Below, in pieces: positions 1 through 9,122 of a stretch of DNA of 64,000 bases. The notes beneath the pieces were generated by a model. It had not been told where the DNA came from. It did no database searches and saw only the letters and a list, made by a program, of their open reading frames with translations. The position numbers and the translations under genes are program-made. Source of the stretch: an uncultured Collinsella sp. (GTDB lineage: Bacteria > Actinomycetota > Coriobacteriia > Coriobacteriales > Coriobacteriaceae). Each line of letters starts with the position of its first letter. Within the stretch, counting starts at the first letter, position 1. The stretch is from NCBI GenBank assembly GCA_900539735.1, contig UQDE01000006.1, forward strand, positions 4,855 through 68,854. Reading direction: 5' to 3'.

Positions 1-1166
1 CTTGAGCCATCGGAATCGTCAGAGCTGATCGATGAGGTTGCGGTACCGTTTGCGTAGTCGTCAGACGTATTGTTGTTCAGGTCGCCGATCGTAGAGCTGG
101 AGCCGTCGGAAAGACCCATGGTGTTGGGACCCTTGGGATCCTTGCCGGCATCGACGCGCTCCATCATTTCCTTGAGCTCGTCCTCGTAGACAAAGACGTA
201 GCTCACACCGTCGATCATGGTGCTGTCGTCGGCGTACGAGGGCAGGTTGGCCGAGTAGATACCGTCGACATCCATACCGCGCATGGCATTGACCGTAGCC
301 ACGATATCCTGAACGCTCATATCGGTTACGAGCATATCGGACAGCGAATTAACCAGGCCAAAGATCTTCCTGGCATCGAAGTTATTGAGAATCTGGTTGG
401 CAAGGGCGCCAAGCACCTGACGCTGGTGGCGCATGCGCGTGTAATCGCCGTCGGCATAGGTGTAGCGGCAGCGGGCATAGGTAAGGGCGGTGGCACCGTC
501 CATATGCTGCTGGCCAGCGGTAATCTTAATTTCCAGGTGCTCAGGGTCGTCAACATCATCGGTTGCGTTAATGTCGATACCGCCAACCGAATCAATCAGT
601 GCCTGCATACCGTCGAAGCTGACCTCGGCATAGTGGGAAATCTGAACACCGCACAGCTCGTTGACCGCCTCGACCATGGCCTCGGCGCCGCCAACGGTAT
701 GGCAGGCGTTGATCTTCATGGTCTCGCCCTTGTACTCGACCTTGGTGTCGCGCGGAACGGAAATGAGCGTCGCCTGCTTTTGCGTGGGGTCGATGCGTGC
801 CAGGATAATCGAGTCGGCACGATACGTATCCTCGCCCGGACGGCCGTCGGTGCCAAGAAGCAGCACGTAGAACGGATCCTTTGCCTCATCGGTGTCAACC
901 AGAACCCGACGCAGATTGTCGGTAATGACATTAGAATCGCCGAGCTTGCCCATAATGGTGGCAAACCACAGGCCGGCAGCGGTAGTGGCACTCAGCAGCA
1001 CGCCAAGCACGACAATGAGCGCGACGTGACGAATCGTGTGGCTACGACGACGTTGACGAGCGCGCTCGGAATATCGAGCCACGTTATCGCGACTATAGAT
1101 CTTGGCCTGCGCACCAGTTGAGGGTCTTCGGGCGGTGGTATCCGCGAGGGGCTTTTTATTAAACAT
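1..1166 (-). CDS. LytR-CpsA-Psr (LCP) family cell-wall ligase, C-terminus cut by window edge
   Basis: This is a membrane-anchored LCP protein. The family transfers undecaprenyl-linked glycopolymers onto peptidoglycan on the outer face of the membrane. The reading frame runs from ATG at 1166 off the left edge, giving about 388 visible residues. After a basic cytoplasmic N-terminus (ARQRRRS) there is one membrane segment at about residues 43-62. The LCP domain follows, with the typical LLLGTDGRPGE, RADSIILARID and SVPRDTKV motifs and a conserved arginine-rich stretch (ALTYARCRYT). The visible end is a low-complexity Ser/Asp/Asn/Thr tail, so little of the core is probably missing. It starts 12 bp after the murA stop, so the two are likely cotranscribed as a wall-assembly pair. 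The family is clear; the exact glycopolymer is not. Confidence 0.88.
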   Translation of the reverse strand, partial: MFNKKPLADTTARRPSTGAQAKIYSRDNVARYSERARQRRRSHTIRHVALIVVLGVLLSATTAAGLWFATIMGKLGDSNVITDNLRRVLVDTDEAKDPFYVLLLGTDGRPGEDTYRADSIILARIDPTQKQATLISVPRDTKVEYKGETMKINACHTVGGAEAMVEAVNELCGVQISHYAEVSFDGMQALIDSVGGIDINATDDVDDPEHLEIKITAGQQHMDGATALTYARCRYTYADGDYTRMRHQRQVLGALANQILNNFDARKIFGLVNSLSDMLVTDMSVQDIVATVNAMRGMDVDGIYSANLPSYADDSTMIDGVSYVFVYEDELKEMMERVDAGKDPKGPNTMGLSDGSSSTIGDLNNNTSDDYANGTATSSISSDDSDGS

Positions 1167-1178
1167 AGGCAACCTGTA

Positions 1179-2462
1179 TTAGTAGATGACGGGATCGGGG
1201 ACGGAAGCATGCTCGACATGCGCGCCGAGCGCCTGCAGCTTTTCGACAAACTGCTCGTAGCCGCGCTTGATGTGATGGATGGCCGAAACCTCGGTCGTCC
1301 CGTCGGCGATCAAGCCCGCTACGACGAGGGCCGCTCCGCCACGCAGATCGGGCGAGGTAACCTGTGCACCCGAGAAGCCCTTGACGCCATGAATCATGGC
1401 ATGATGGCTCTCGATACGAATGTCGGCACCCATGCGCACCAGCTCAGAGGCAAACATAAAGCGATTCTCGAAGATGTTCTCGGTAATAACGGAACTGCCG
1501 TCGGCGAGAGCGGAGAGCACCATAATCTGCGCCTGCATGTCCGTCGGGAATCCGGGGAACGGAAGCGTCTGGATGTCGACCGGCTTGATACGCTCGGCAC
1601 GGTTTACATGGACGCCATCCTCGACGCGCTCGCAGTCGATACCCATGAGCTCCATCTTCTTGAGCACCATACCCAAGTGAATGGGGCAAAAGCCCGTGAC
1701 ATCGACACCGCGATCGTCGGCCATCAACGCACCGGCAACGATAAAGGTACCGGCCTCGATGCGGTCGCCCACCACGCGATGGGTAACGGGATGGAGCTCT
1801 TCCACGCCTTCGATAGTCACGACGGGCGTACCCGCGCCGACAATCTTGGCGCCCATCTCGTTGAGCATGTTAGCGAGATCGACGATCTCGGGCTCGCGGG
1901 CGGCATTGTCGATAACCGTGGTACCCTGCGCGCGCACGGATGCCATAATGAGGTTCTCGGTCGCACCGACGCTGGCGAACTCGAGCGTGACAGTGGTACC
2001 GCGCAGACCTTGGGGCGCATTAGCGTTGATGTAACCGTGGGCGGTATCGAACTCAACGCCCAGAGCCTCAAGACCAAGAATGTGCATATCGATCTTGCGA
2101 GCACCCAGGTTGCAGCCGCCCGGCATGGCAATTTTGGCGCGATGGAAGCGGCCCAGCAGGGGTCCCATGACGGCGGTGGAAGCACGCATCTTGGCAACGA
2201 GCTCGTAGGGGGCCTCCCAAGAATCGACCTGAGAGGTATCAATCTCGAGCGTGTGCGCGTCGAGAACATCGATCGTAGCGCCCATGCCCTTGAGCACCTT
2301 GCCCATCACGTGGACATCGGAAATATCGGGCACGTTCTGCAGCGTCGTCTTGCCCGGCGCCAGAAGCGTTGCCGCCATGAGTTTGAGCGCGGAGTTCTTA
2401 GCGCCCGAGACGGGCACGGAGCCTCCGATGGCGTGGCCACCCTCAACGCGGATAATATCCAA
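1179..2462 (-). CDS. murA: UDP-N-acetylglucosamine 1-carboxyvinyltransferase
   Basis: MurA performs the first committed step of peptidoglycan synthesis in the cytoplasm, moving enolpyruvate from PEP to UDP-GlcNAc. The protein has 427 residues, the usual family length. K22-N23 lie in the GAKNSALK motif. The catalytic cysteine is Cys117 in MPGGCNLGAR, so the enzyme is predicted to be fosfomycin-sensitive; resistant forms carry Asp there. The start codon is TTG at 2462, supported by AAAGGG seven bases upstream and by the conserved N-terminus MDIIRVEGG. A terminator separates it from atpC upstream, and the LCP gene follows 12 bp downstream. Confidence 0.97.
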   Translation of the reverse strand: MDIIRVEGGHAIGGSVPVSGAKNSALKLMAATLLAPGKTTLQNVPDISDVHVMGKVLKGMGATIDVLDAHTLEIDTSQVDSWEAPYELVAKMRASTAVMGPLLGRFHRAKIAMPGGCNLGARKIDMHILGLEALGVEFDTAHGYINANAPQGLRGTTVTLEFASVGATENLIMASVRAQGTTVIDNAAREPEIVDLANMLNEMGAKIVGAGTPVVTIEGVEELHPVTHRVVGDRIEAGTFIVAGALMADDRGVDVTGFCPIHLGMVLKKMELMGIDCERVEDGVHVNRAERIKPVDIQTLPFPGFPTDMQAQIMVLSALADGSSVITENIFENRFMFASELVRMGADIRIESHHAMIHGVKGFSGAQVTSPDLRGGAALVVAGLIADGTTEVSAIHHIKRGYEQFVEKLQALGAHVEHASVPDPVIY

Positions 2463-2474
2463 GGTCTACCCTTT

Positions 2475-2514
2475 CAAAAAGCATGCCCGGGGTGGCTGGG
2501 CCATCCCGGGCATG
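2475..2514 (-). terminator. Rho-independent terminator after atpC
   Basis: On the minus strand a hairpin with arms CATGCCCGGG and CCCGGGCATG (2505-2514 and 2482-2491) is followed by CTTTTTG. It lies between the atpC stop and the murA start. It should end most atp-operon transcription and let murA use its own promoter or read-through. Confidence 0.75.
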
Positions 2515-2550
2515 ATGTGTTCGCAAATGGTCGAACGCTAAATCGTTTGA

Positions 2551-2943
2551 CTATTGGGCAAGCTTGAGCTTACACCATGCGATTTCATTATAGAGGTAGG
2601 CGCGGCGTGCATCATCCTCCGACAAATTACCCAGCTTCTCTTCAAAACCTTGAATATCAGCTTTAAGCTTGTCGGCATCGACGGTCGCCAAATCGCAAGC
2701 GCGCTCGGCGAGAACGGTCACGACATCGTCCGCAACCTGGGCATAGCCGCCGGCCACGGCAAACGTGTGGTCGACAGTGCCCATGGCCTTATCGGAAACG
2801 CGAACGTAACCGCGGTCGATCGTGCAGATCTCGCTGGAGTGAGCAGGCAGAACGCCAAACTCGCCATCCGTGGACGGAATCGACACAAACGCAGCGTCGC
2901 CCTCATAGGCGCAGCTCACGGGGCACACGATGCGGATACGCAT
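2551..2943 (-). CDS. atpC: F1Fo ATP synthase subunit epsilon
   Basis: Epsilon is part of the central stalk of F1 and can inhibit ATP hydrolysis. The protein has 130 residues. The N-terminal beta-sandwich is recognisable from MRIRIVCPVS, GEFGVLPAHSS and the VAGGYAQV stretch. The C-terminal helical hairpin covers about residues 90-130. It is the last gene of the atp operon, starting 3 bp after the atpD stop, and is followed by a strong terminator. Confidence 0.95.
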   Translation of the reverse strand: MRIRIVCPVSCAYEGDAAFVSIPSTDGEFGVLPAHSSEICTIDRGYVRVSDKAMGTVDHTFAVAGGYAQVADDVVTVLAERACDLATVDADKLKADIQGFEEKLGNLSEDDARRAYLYNEIAWCKLKLAQ

Positions 2944-2946
2944 AAC

Positions 2947-4401
2947 CTACTTCTCCCCCATCTTGCGGGCGCGCTCGCGCACGTCCTCAATCGTGGAAGC
3001 ATAGCGGAAAGCCTGCTCGGGCAGGTCATCGGCCTTGCCGTCGACAATCTCGGCGAAAGAGCGGACGGTATCCTCGACGCGGACGTAGACACCGGGGTTG
3101 CCGGTGAACTTCTCGGCGACGTGGAAGGACTGCGAGAGGAACTGCTGAATCTTACGGGCACGGTTGACCGTAAGGCGCTGCTCCTCGGACAGCTCGTCCA
3201 TACCCAGAATGGCGATGATGTCCTGAAGGTCGGAGTACTCCTGCAGGAGCTCCTGGACCTTGACGGCGACACGGTAGTGCTCCTCGCCGACGATCGAGGG
3301 ATCGAGAGCGTCGGAGGAAGACGCGAGCGGGTCGATAGCCGGGAACAGGCCGAGCGACGAAATGCTACGCGAAAGAACCGTGGTGGCGTCGAGGTGCGTA
3401 AACGTCGTGGCAGGCGCCGGGTCGGTCAGGTCGTCTGCGGGGACGTAGACAGCCTGGACGGAGGTAATGGAGCCCGTCTTGGTCGAGGTAATGCGCTCCT
3501 GGAGGTCGCCCATCTCGGTTGCCAGCGTGGGCTGGTAACCAACGGCGGACGGCATACGGCCCAGCAGTGCGGAAACCTCGGAACCTGCCTGGGAGAAGCG
3601 GAAGATGTTGTCGATGAACAGCAGAACGTCCTGGCCGCGATCGCGGAAGTACTCAGCGGTGGTAAGGCCGGCCAGACCGATGCGCAGACGCGCTCCGGGC
3701 GGCTCGTTCATCTGACCATAGACCAAGCAGGTCTTGTCGATAACGCCAGACTCGCTCATCTCGAGGAACAGATCGGTGCCCTCGCGGGTACGCTCGCCGA
3801 CGCCGGTGAACACCGAGGTGCCGCCGTGCTCCTGGGCGAGGTTGTTGATGAGCTCCTGAATCAGAACGGTCTTGCCGACGCCGGCGCCGCCAAACAGGCC
3901 CGTCTTGCCGCCACGGATGTAGGGCTCAAGCAGGTCGACGGCTTTGATGCCGGTCTCGAAGATCTCGGTCTTGGTGGTGAGCTCGTCGAAACGGGGCGCT
4001 GCATGGTGGATGGGGTAGAACTCCTCCACCTCGGGCATGGGTTTGCCGTCGACGGGCTTGCCCATGACGTTCCAAATGCGGCCGAGCGTCTTGGGGCCAA
4101 CGGGCATCTTCATGGGCTCACCGGTATCGGTGGCGATGAGGCCGCGCTGCAGGCCGTCGGTCGAGGACATGGCGACCGTGCGGACAACGCCGCCCGGAAG
4201 CTGGCTCTCGACCTCAAGGATCGTGCTCAGATGACCGATCGGGGTCTCGGCCTCGACCGTGAGCGCGTTGTAGATCGGGGGCACCGCACCGTCAAACTTG
4301 ACGTCGACGACAGGGCCGATGATTCGCACGATGCGACCATCACCGGCAGTCGTCTTCTTGGTGGCTTCCTCGACCGCAAGCTGTACGGTGTTATTAGCCA
4401 T
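2947..4401 (-). CDS. atpD: F1Fo ATP synthase subunit beta
   Basis: This is the catalytic F1 subunit, 484 residues long. The P-loop GGAGVGKT lies at residues 171-178. The GERTREGTD stretch contains the catalytic glutamate region, and the Walker B aspartate is in DVLLFIDNIFRF. The DELSEE motif that contacts gamma and epsilon is present near residue 400. The stop of atpG overlaps the atpD start by one base (4401), which suggests translational coupling. Confidence 0.98.
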   Translation of the reverse strand: MANNTVQLAVEEATKKTTAGDGRIVRIIGPVVDVKFDGAVPPIYNALTVEAETPIGHLSTILEVESQLPGGVVRTVAMSSTDGLQRGLIATDTGEPMKMPVGPKTLGRIWNVMGKPVDGKPMPEVEEFYPIHHAAPRFDELTTKTEIFETGIKAVDLLEPYIRGGKTGLFGGAGVGKTVLIQELINNLAQEHGGTSVFTGVGERTREGTDLFLEMSESGVIDKTCLVYGQMNEPPGARLRIGLAGLTTAEYFRDRGQDVLLFIDNIFRFSQAGSEVSALLGRMPSAVGYQPTLATEMGDLQERITSTKTGSITSVQAVYVPADDLTDPAPATTFTHLDATTVLSRSISSLGLFPAIDPLASSSDALDPSIVGEEHYRVAVKVQELLQEYSDLQDIIAILGMDELSEEQRLTVNRARKIQQFLSQSFHVAEKFTGNPGVYVRVEDTVRSFAEIVDGKADDLPEQAFRYASTIEDVRERARKMGEK

Positions 4402-5309
4402 TACTGTTCCTCCAATGCTGAGGCTCCGCCGACGATCTCGTTAATCTCGGTCGTGATCGAAGCCTGGCGCACGCGACTATACGTGCGGGTAAGGGTCGAG
4501 ATGATCGCGGTGGCGTTTTCCGTCGCGGAGTGCATGGCCTTGCGGCGTGCACCCTGCTCGGCAGCCGCCGAATCGATCAGGGCCTGGTAGATGACCGTCA
4601 GGATATAAGACGGCACAAGCTTGCCGAGAACATGCTCGGGAGAGGGCACGAACTCGAACGTGGACGAGATGCGCTTAGGGGCGTCGGTCTCGTTCTTACG
4701 CGGACCGTGGGCCATAGCGATCATCTCGGGGTCGAGCGGCAACAGATGCTCGACGCGAAGCTCCTGATCCACGCGGTTCTTGGCGTGGTGGTAGACAAGC
4801 TCGACACGGTCAAGCTCACCGGCACGATACGCATCGCAGATATGAGAGGAGATCATGCGGGCCTGATTGAAATCGGGCTCAGAGGAGTTGCCCTCAAAGT
4901 GCATGACGACGTTTTCGCGGTCACGGAAATACGTGGCCGGTTTGCGCCCACACGCGATGATCTCGCACTCGATGCCGTCGTTCGCCCAAGAAGCGGCGAG
5001 CTTTTCGGCCGTGCGCTCCACCGTCGTATTGAAACCGCCGGCAAGGCCGCGGTCCGAGGCAATAACGACAATCAGGCCATGCTTGACGCTCTCATGCTTC
5101 TGCAGCATGGGATCGGTGCCCGAACAGGAGGCGTCGCCGGCGACCGTCAACATGACGTCGGTCAGCGCCTCCTTATAGGGCTCGGCCTGCTTGGAGCGAT
5201 CGAGAGCACGACGGATCTTGGCCGTCGAGACCATCTCCATCGTGCGCGTGATCTGCTTGGTCGTGGTAACCGAGGAGATTCGCTTCTTAATGTCGCGAAG
5301 GTTGGCCAT
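4401..5309 (-). CDS. atpG: F1Fo ATP synthase subunit gamma
   Basis: Gamma is the rotor shaft of F1. The protein has 302 residues. The N-terminal helix is typical (MANLRDIKKRISSVTTTKQI), and the C-terminal helix ends with VRQASITTEINEIVGGASAL, which inserts into the alpha/beta ring. The middle Rossmann-like part includes IVVIASDRGLAGGFN. It sits between atpA (5 bp gap) and atpD in canonical order. Confidence 0.97.
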   Translation of the reverse strand: MANLRDIKKRISSVTTTKQITRTMEMVSTAKIRRALDRSKQAEPYKEALTDVMLTVAGDASCSGTDPMLQKHESVKHGLIVVIASDRGLAGGFNTTVERTAEKLAASWANDGIECEIIACGRKPATYFRDRENVVMHFEGNSSEPDFNQARMISSHICDAYRAGELDRVELVYHHAKNRVDQELRVEHLLPLDPEMIAMAHGPRKNETDAPKRISSTFEFVPSPEHVLGKLVPSYILTVIYQALIDSAAAEQGARRKAMHSATENATAIISTLTRTYSRVRQASITTEINEIVGGASALEEQ

Positions 5310-5314
5310 GGGGC

Positions 5315-6913
5315 TTAGTTCTCCTCTGATCCAGAAACATCCGAATGGTGCTTGGCCATGAACTGCTGCTTGAAGTCGCCGATGACGCGCAAGAGCTCAG
5401 CCTTGGTGTCATCATCGATCTTCTTGGCGCGAACCTTGTCGAGCAGCGAGCCAAAGCCATTGTCCATGTACTCGATGAGCTCGGCACGGAAAGGCAGCAC
5501 GTCGGCAATCTCCAGGTCATCCAGGAAGCCCTCGTTGCCAGCGAACAGCGTAACGATCTGCTCGCCAACCTCAAACGGCTTGTAACGCGGCTGCTTCAGG
5601 AGCTCGGTCATGCGAGCACCATGGGTCAGCTGCTTCTGAGTAGCCTCGTCGAGGTCGGAGCCGAACTGCGTAAAGCCGGCGAGCTCCTGGTACGAAGCGA
5701 GGTCCAGACGGAGGTTGCCGGCGACCTGCTTCATAGCCTTGGTCTGCGCGTCGCCACCGACGCGGGACACGGAAATGCCCACGTCGACTGCCGGGCGCTG
5801 GCCCTGGAAGAAGAGCTCGGACTGCAGATAGATCTGACCATCGGTAATGGAAATGACGTTGGTCGGAATGTAGGCCGAGACGTCGCCGTCCTGGGTCTCG
5901 ATGATCGGCAGTGCCGTCATGGAGCCGTAACCGTTCTTCTTGGACATCTTGACGGCACGCTCGAGCAGACGAGAGTGCAGGTAGAAGATGTCGCCAGGAT
6001 AGGCCTCGCGTCCGGGCGGACGATGCAGCGTCAGCGACATCTGACGGTAGGCCACAGCCTGCTTGGACAGGTCGTCGTAGATGACGAGCACGTGACCGCC
6101 GGGGTTGGTCTCGCTGGCGGGCTTGCCGTCCTCGCCGTTGTACATGAAGAACTCGCCGATAGCGGCACCGGCCATAGGCGCGATGTACTGCATAGGGGCG
6201 GAATCGGCAGCGGTGGCCGAAACGATGATGGTGTAGTCGAGCGCACCGTGCTGAGCGAGGGTCTCGCGGATGTTGGCAACCGTGGAGGCCTTCTGGCCGA
6301 TGGCGACATAGATGCAGACCATGCCCTTGCCGCGCTGGTTGAGGATAGCGTCGATGGCGATGGCGGTCTTACCGGTCTTACGGTCGCCGATGATGAGCTC
6401 ACGCTGACCGCGGCCAATAGGCACCATGGAGTCGATAGCGAGCAGACCGGTCTGAACCGGCTCGCACACCGGGGTACGATCGATGACGCCGGGAGCCTTG
6501 AACTCGATGGGGCGACGGTGCGTGGCGACGATGTCGCCCAGGCCGTCGATGGGCTGGCCGAGCGGATTGACGACGCGGCCGAGCATGGCACGGCTCACGG
6601 GGATATCCATAATGCGGCCAGTGGTGCGGCACTCGTCGCCTTCCTTGATGGAGTCGACGGCACCAAACAGAACGGCGCCGACCTCGTCACGGTCAAGGTT
6701 CTGGGCAAGGCCGAAGACGGTCTCACCGGTATCGGAGCTCTTGAACTCCAGAAGCTCGCCTGCCATGGCGCTCTTGAGGCCGGAGACGCGCGCGATGCCG
6801 TCGCCTACCTCGTCGACCGTTGAAACCTCATGCGTATCGACCGTCGCGGAGAGGCTCGTGAGCTGCTCCTGCAGTTTCTTGGCGATATCCTGGGCATTGA
6901 GGGTTTCGGACAT
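5315..6913 (-). CDS. atpA: F1Fo ATP synthase subunit alpha
   Basis: This is the non-catalytic nucleotide-binding F1 subunit, 532 residues long. The Walker A motif GDRKTGKT is at residues 176-183. The conserved VGISVSRVGGDAQTKAMK region that carries the catalytic-site arginine is present. The N-terminal 25 residues contact the delta subunit. The start overlaps the atpH stop by one base, so translation is probably coupled. Confidence 0.98.
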   Translation of the reverse strand: MSETLNAQDIAKKLQEQLTSLSATVDTHEVSTVDEVGDGIARVSGLKSAMAGELLEFKSSDTGETVFGLAQNLDRDEVGAVLFGAVDSIKEGDECRTTGRIMDIPVSRAMLGRVVNPLGQPIDGLGDIVATHRRPIEFKAPGVIDRTPVCEPVQTGLLAIDSMVPIGRGQRELIIGDRKTGKTAIAIDAILNQRGKGMVCIYVAIGQKASTVANIRETLAQHGALDYTIIVSATAADSAPMQYIAPMAGAAIGEFFMYNGEDGKPASETNPGGHVLVIYDDLSKQAVAYRQMSLTLHRPPGREAYPGDIFYLHSRLLERAVKMSKKNGYGSMTALPIIETQDGDVSAYIPTNVISITDGQIYLQSELFFQGQRPAVDVGISVSRVGGDAQTKAMKQVAGNLRLDLASYQELAGFTQFGSDLDEATQKQLTHGARMTELLKQPRYKPFEVGEQIVTLFAGNEGFLDDLEIADVLPFRAELIEYMDNGFGSLLDKVRAKKIDDDTKAELLRVIGDFKQQFMAKHHSDVSGSEEN

Positions 6914-7389
6914 TAGGCTTCACCTCCGTACGAATTAGCAGAGTTTGCGAGGGTCTCCTGCGCGATGCGCAGCTGCGTCTTGACGGAAATGTCACGACGC
7001 TCGCCGCGGGCCTCGAGCACCAGGCCGCCCACGATAGACGGGTCGACCTGCTCGATAAGGAATACCTTGCGGCCGAAGTCCTGCTCGCATTTCTTAGTGA
7101 TGGTTTGACGCAGCTCGTCGTCGAGCGGGATCGCCGTGGTGACGGTCACGCCCACTACATCCTCGTCTTCCTCGGCAACATACTTAAAGGCAGCTGCCAC
7201 CTTGGGAAGAAGGTCGAGCTGGTCGCGCTTGGACATGGTGTCGAGCACGGCGATGATCTCGGGGCTGGCAGAAGCCAGGCGCTCGACCATCTCGAGGTCC
7301 TCGAACACATGGTTCTCGGCCTTGGCGGCTTCCAAAAGGGAACGCGCGTAGGTCTCGAGCACCTTGTCCTGATAGCGGCTAGTCGGCAT
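6913..7389 (-). CDS. atpH: F1Fo ATP synthase subunit delta
   Basis: Delta (OSCP-type) links the peripheral stalk to the top of F1. The protein has 158 residues, slightly short for the family. The N-terminal six-helix domain is recognisable from YARSLLEAAKAEN. The C-terminal part carries the common VDPSIVGGLVLEARGERRDISVKTQL signature, seen here without gaps. It overlaps the atpF end by 11 bp. Confidence 0.94.
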   Translation of the reverse strand: MPTSRYQDKVLETYARSLLEAAKAENHVFEDLEMVERLASASPEIIAVLDTMSKRDQLDLLPKVAAAFKYVAEEDEDVVGVTVTTAIPLDDELRQTITKKCEQDFGRKVFLIEQVDPSIVGGLVLEARGERRDISVKTQLRIAQETLANSANSYGGEA

Positions 7390-7981
7390 TCAGGCTACCT
7401 GCTTCCTGGATGTAGCGCTCGATGAGCTTCTTCTGCTCGGTCTCGTCCTCGAGTGCCTCGCCCACGATCTTGGTGGCGACGGCAACGGACAGGTCGGCGA
7501 TGGAGCTCGCGGCACCGGCGTAGATGGACTTGCGCTCGTCCTCGACGGTCGTATGGGCCTTGGCGATGATCTCCTCGGCCTCCTTGTGAGCAGCCTCGAT
7601 GATACGGGCGCGCTCGGACTCGGCGTCCTTACGGGCCTCGAGAACGATGTCGGCAGCCTGACGACGGGCGTCGGTGACGATCGAGTCGGACTCAGCGCGC
7701 TTGGCGATAGCCTCCTGCTTGGTCTTCTCGGCCTCGTCGAGGCTCTCCTCGATCTTCTTGCCGCGCTCCTCCATGGTTTTCATGATGCCCGGCAGGGCAA
7801 CCTTGGCCAGCACGATCCAGATAATCAGGAAGGCGATAAGCGCCGGGATGAACTCCGCCATCTTAGGGATGAGGATGTCCGCACCGGCAGCGCCGTCCTC
7901 AGCGAACGCGGAAACCGGCATGAGCAGCGCGGCCGCGGACGCGGAGAGTGCGATCGCGCTCTTCTGGGATGAAAGATTCAT
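7379..7981 (-). CDS. atpF: F1Fo ATP synthase subunit b, with an N-terminal signal-like extension
   Basis: This is the peripheral-stalk subunit b, 200 residues long. Residues 39-62 form the membrane helix (FIPALIAFLIIWIVLAKVALPG). A long charged coiled coil with many Glu/Lys/Ala follows and ends near residue 195. Ahead of the membrane helix is an extra hydrophobic stretch ending VSAFA-ED, which reads like a cleavable signal peptide. Textbook b subunits start directly with the membrane helix, so this extension is noteworthy. It starts 15 bp after atpE. Confidence 0.95.
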   Translation of the reverse strand: MNLSSQKSAIALSASAAALLMPVSAFAEDGAAGADILIPKMAEFIPALIAFLIIWIVLAKVALPGIMKTMEERGKKIEESLDEAEKTKQEAIAKRAESDSIVTDARRQAADIVLEARKDAESERARIIEAAHKEAEEIIAKAHTTVEDERKSIYAGAASSIADLSVAVATKIVGEALEDETEQKKLIERYIQEAGSLNAD

Positions 7982-7996
7982 ACTTGACGCTCCGTG

Positions 7997-8191
7997 CTAT
8001 TTAACGATCAGCGCGACAACGAAGCCGATCAGAGCCAGAGCCTCGCCGAAGGCGGAGCCCATGATGAAGACGGTGAACACGCGGCCCTGGACCTCAGGCT
8101 GACGGGCCATAGCACCCGTAGCACCCAGAGCAGACAGGCCGATAGCAAGACCAGCGCCGATAACACCGAGACCGTAACCGATAACTCCCAC
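7997..8191 (-). CDS. atpE: F1Fo ATP synthase subunit c
   Basis: This is the proteolipid that forms the rotor ring in the membrane. It has only 64 residues, against about 70-85 usually. The start is GTG at 8191, fixed by GGAGG five to nine bases upstream. The first helix is Gly/Ala rich, the ARQPE loop is at residues 29-33, and the ion-carrying carboxylate is Glu50 in SAFGEALALIGF. The residues after Glu50 (ALAL) do not match the Ser/Thr ligands of sodium-binding c rings, so proton coupling is inferred. Confidence 0.95.
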   Translation of the reverse strand: MGVIGYGLGVIGAGLAIGLSALGATGAMARQPEVQGRVFTVFIMGSAFGEALALIGFVVALIVK

Positions 8192-8315
8192 GATTCCTCC
8201 TTTGTCGTGCGTGTCTTATTTCACGCAGGATAACCTTTTTATAACTGCCGGGCTCCATGGGTACGGGCACCGGCGGTTTAACGAATTGCCTTACCTTTAA
8301 GGCGCGAACGGAAGA

Positions 8316-9119
8316 CTACTCCTCCTCCGCGACCTCCTCTGCCTCGGAGACATACACGGCGGTAAGGACCGTGAAGACGTAAGCCTGGATGGCGCCGACC
8401 ACAAGCTCGATCGCATAGATCAGGATGAGGATGGCAAGCCAGGCTAGCGAAGGCAGGGCGCCGACGGCGTGGGCCGCGGAAACCTGCTGAAGCAGCGGCT
8501 GCATGAACATGCTCGCCATGATGGCGAACGAGCCCATGACCACGTGTCCTGCGAACATGTTGCAGAACAGACGGACGGCGAGCGTGATGAGGCGCAGGAA
8601 GGTCGAGAAAAGCTCGACGACCCACACGAGCACGTTCATCGGGAAGCTCACGCCCTGCGGGGCGAGGCTCTTGATGTAGCCGATCACGCCGTGAGCCTTG
8701 CATCCGTAGTAGATGAAGTACACAAAGGCGAAGATGGCGAGCGCGGCGGTGGAGCCGATTGCGCCGGTGCCGGGCTTCATTCCCGGGATCAGGCCGATCA
8801 TGTTGTTGATCAGGATGAACAGGAAAAGCGAGCACAGGAACGGGAAGTGCTTCTTCCAGTTCTCACCCACGACGCCCTTGCCGATATCGTTCTCGACGTA
8901 CTCGATGATGTACTCGAAACCGTTGACGAAGAAGCCCTTGGGAACCAGGGTCTGCTTCTTCTTGAACACGGCCAGGACGATCAGGAGCACGATCGTGGAG
9001 ACGATCAGCCAAAACGAGTACTGCGTGATGCCGCAGCTCAGATCGCCCACGACAGGGGTGGAGCTGAACTCGCTGACCAGATGATTAATCTCATCAGGCA
9101 GCTTTTCAAAAATTTCCAC
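8316..9119 (-). CDS. atpB: F1Fo ATP synthase subunit a
   Basis: This is the stator membrane subunit forming the proton half-channels, 267 residues long. The essential arginine is R183 in LAVRLFCNMFAGH. Several hydrophobic helices flank it, and the last helix pair contains YAIELVVGAIQAYVFTVL. An acidic tail EAEEVAEEE ends the protein. It lies 3 bp after the AtpI-like gene and 124 bp before atpE. That 124-bp gap holds the atpE ribosome-binding site and no gene. Confidence 0.96.
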   Translation of the reverse strand: MEIFEKLPDEINHLVSEFSSTPVVGDLSCGITQYSFWLIVSTIVLLIVLAVFKKKQTLVPKGFFVNGFEYIIEYVENDIGKGVVGENWKKHFPFLCSLFLFILINNMIGLIPGMKPGTGAIGSTAALAIFAFVYFIYYGCKAHGVIGYIKSLAPQGVSFPMNVLVWVVELFSTFLRLITLAVRLFCNMFAGHVVMGSFAIMASMFMQPLLQQVSAAHAVGALPSLAWLAILILIYAIELVVGAIQAYVFTVLTAVYVSEAEEVAEEE

Positions 9120-9122
9120 GAC

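Noticed and set aside
2554..4590. Long plus-strand open frame across atpC-atpD
   Set aside because: It is antisense to two unmistakable ATP synthase genes and has no recognisable protein features.
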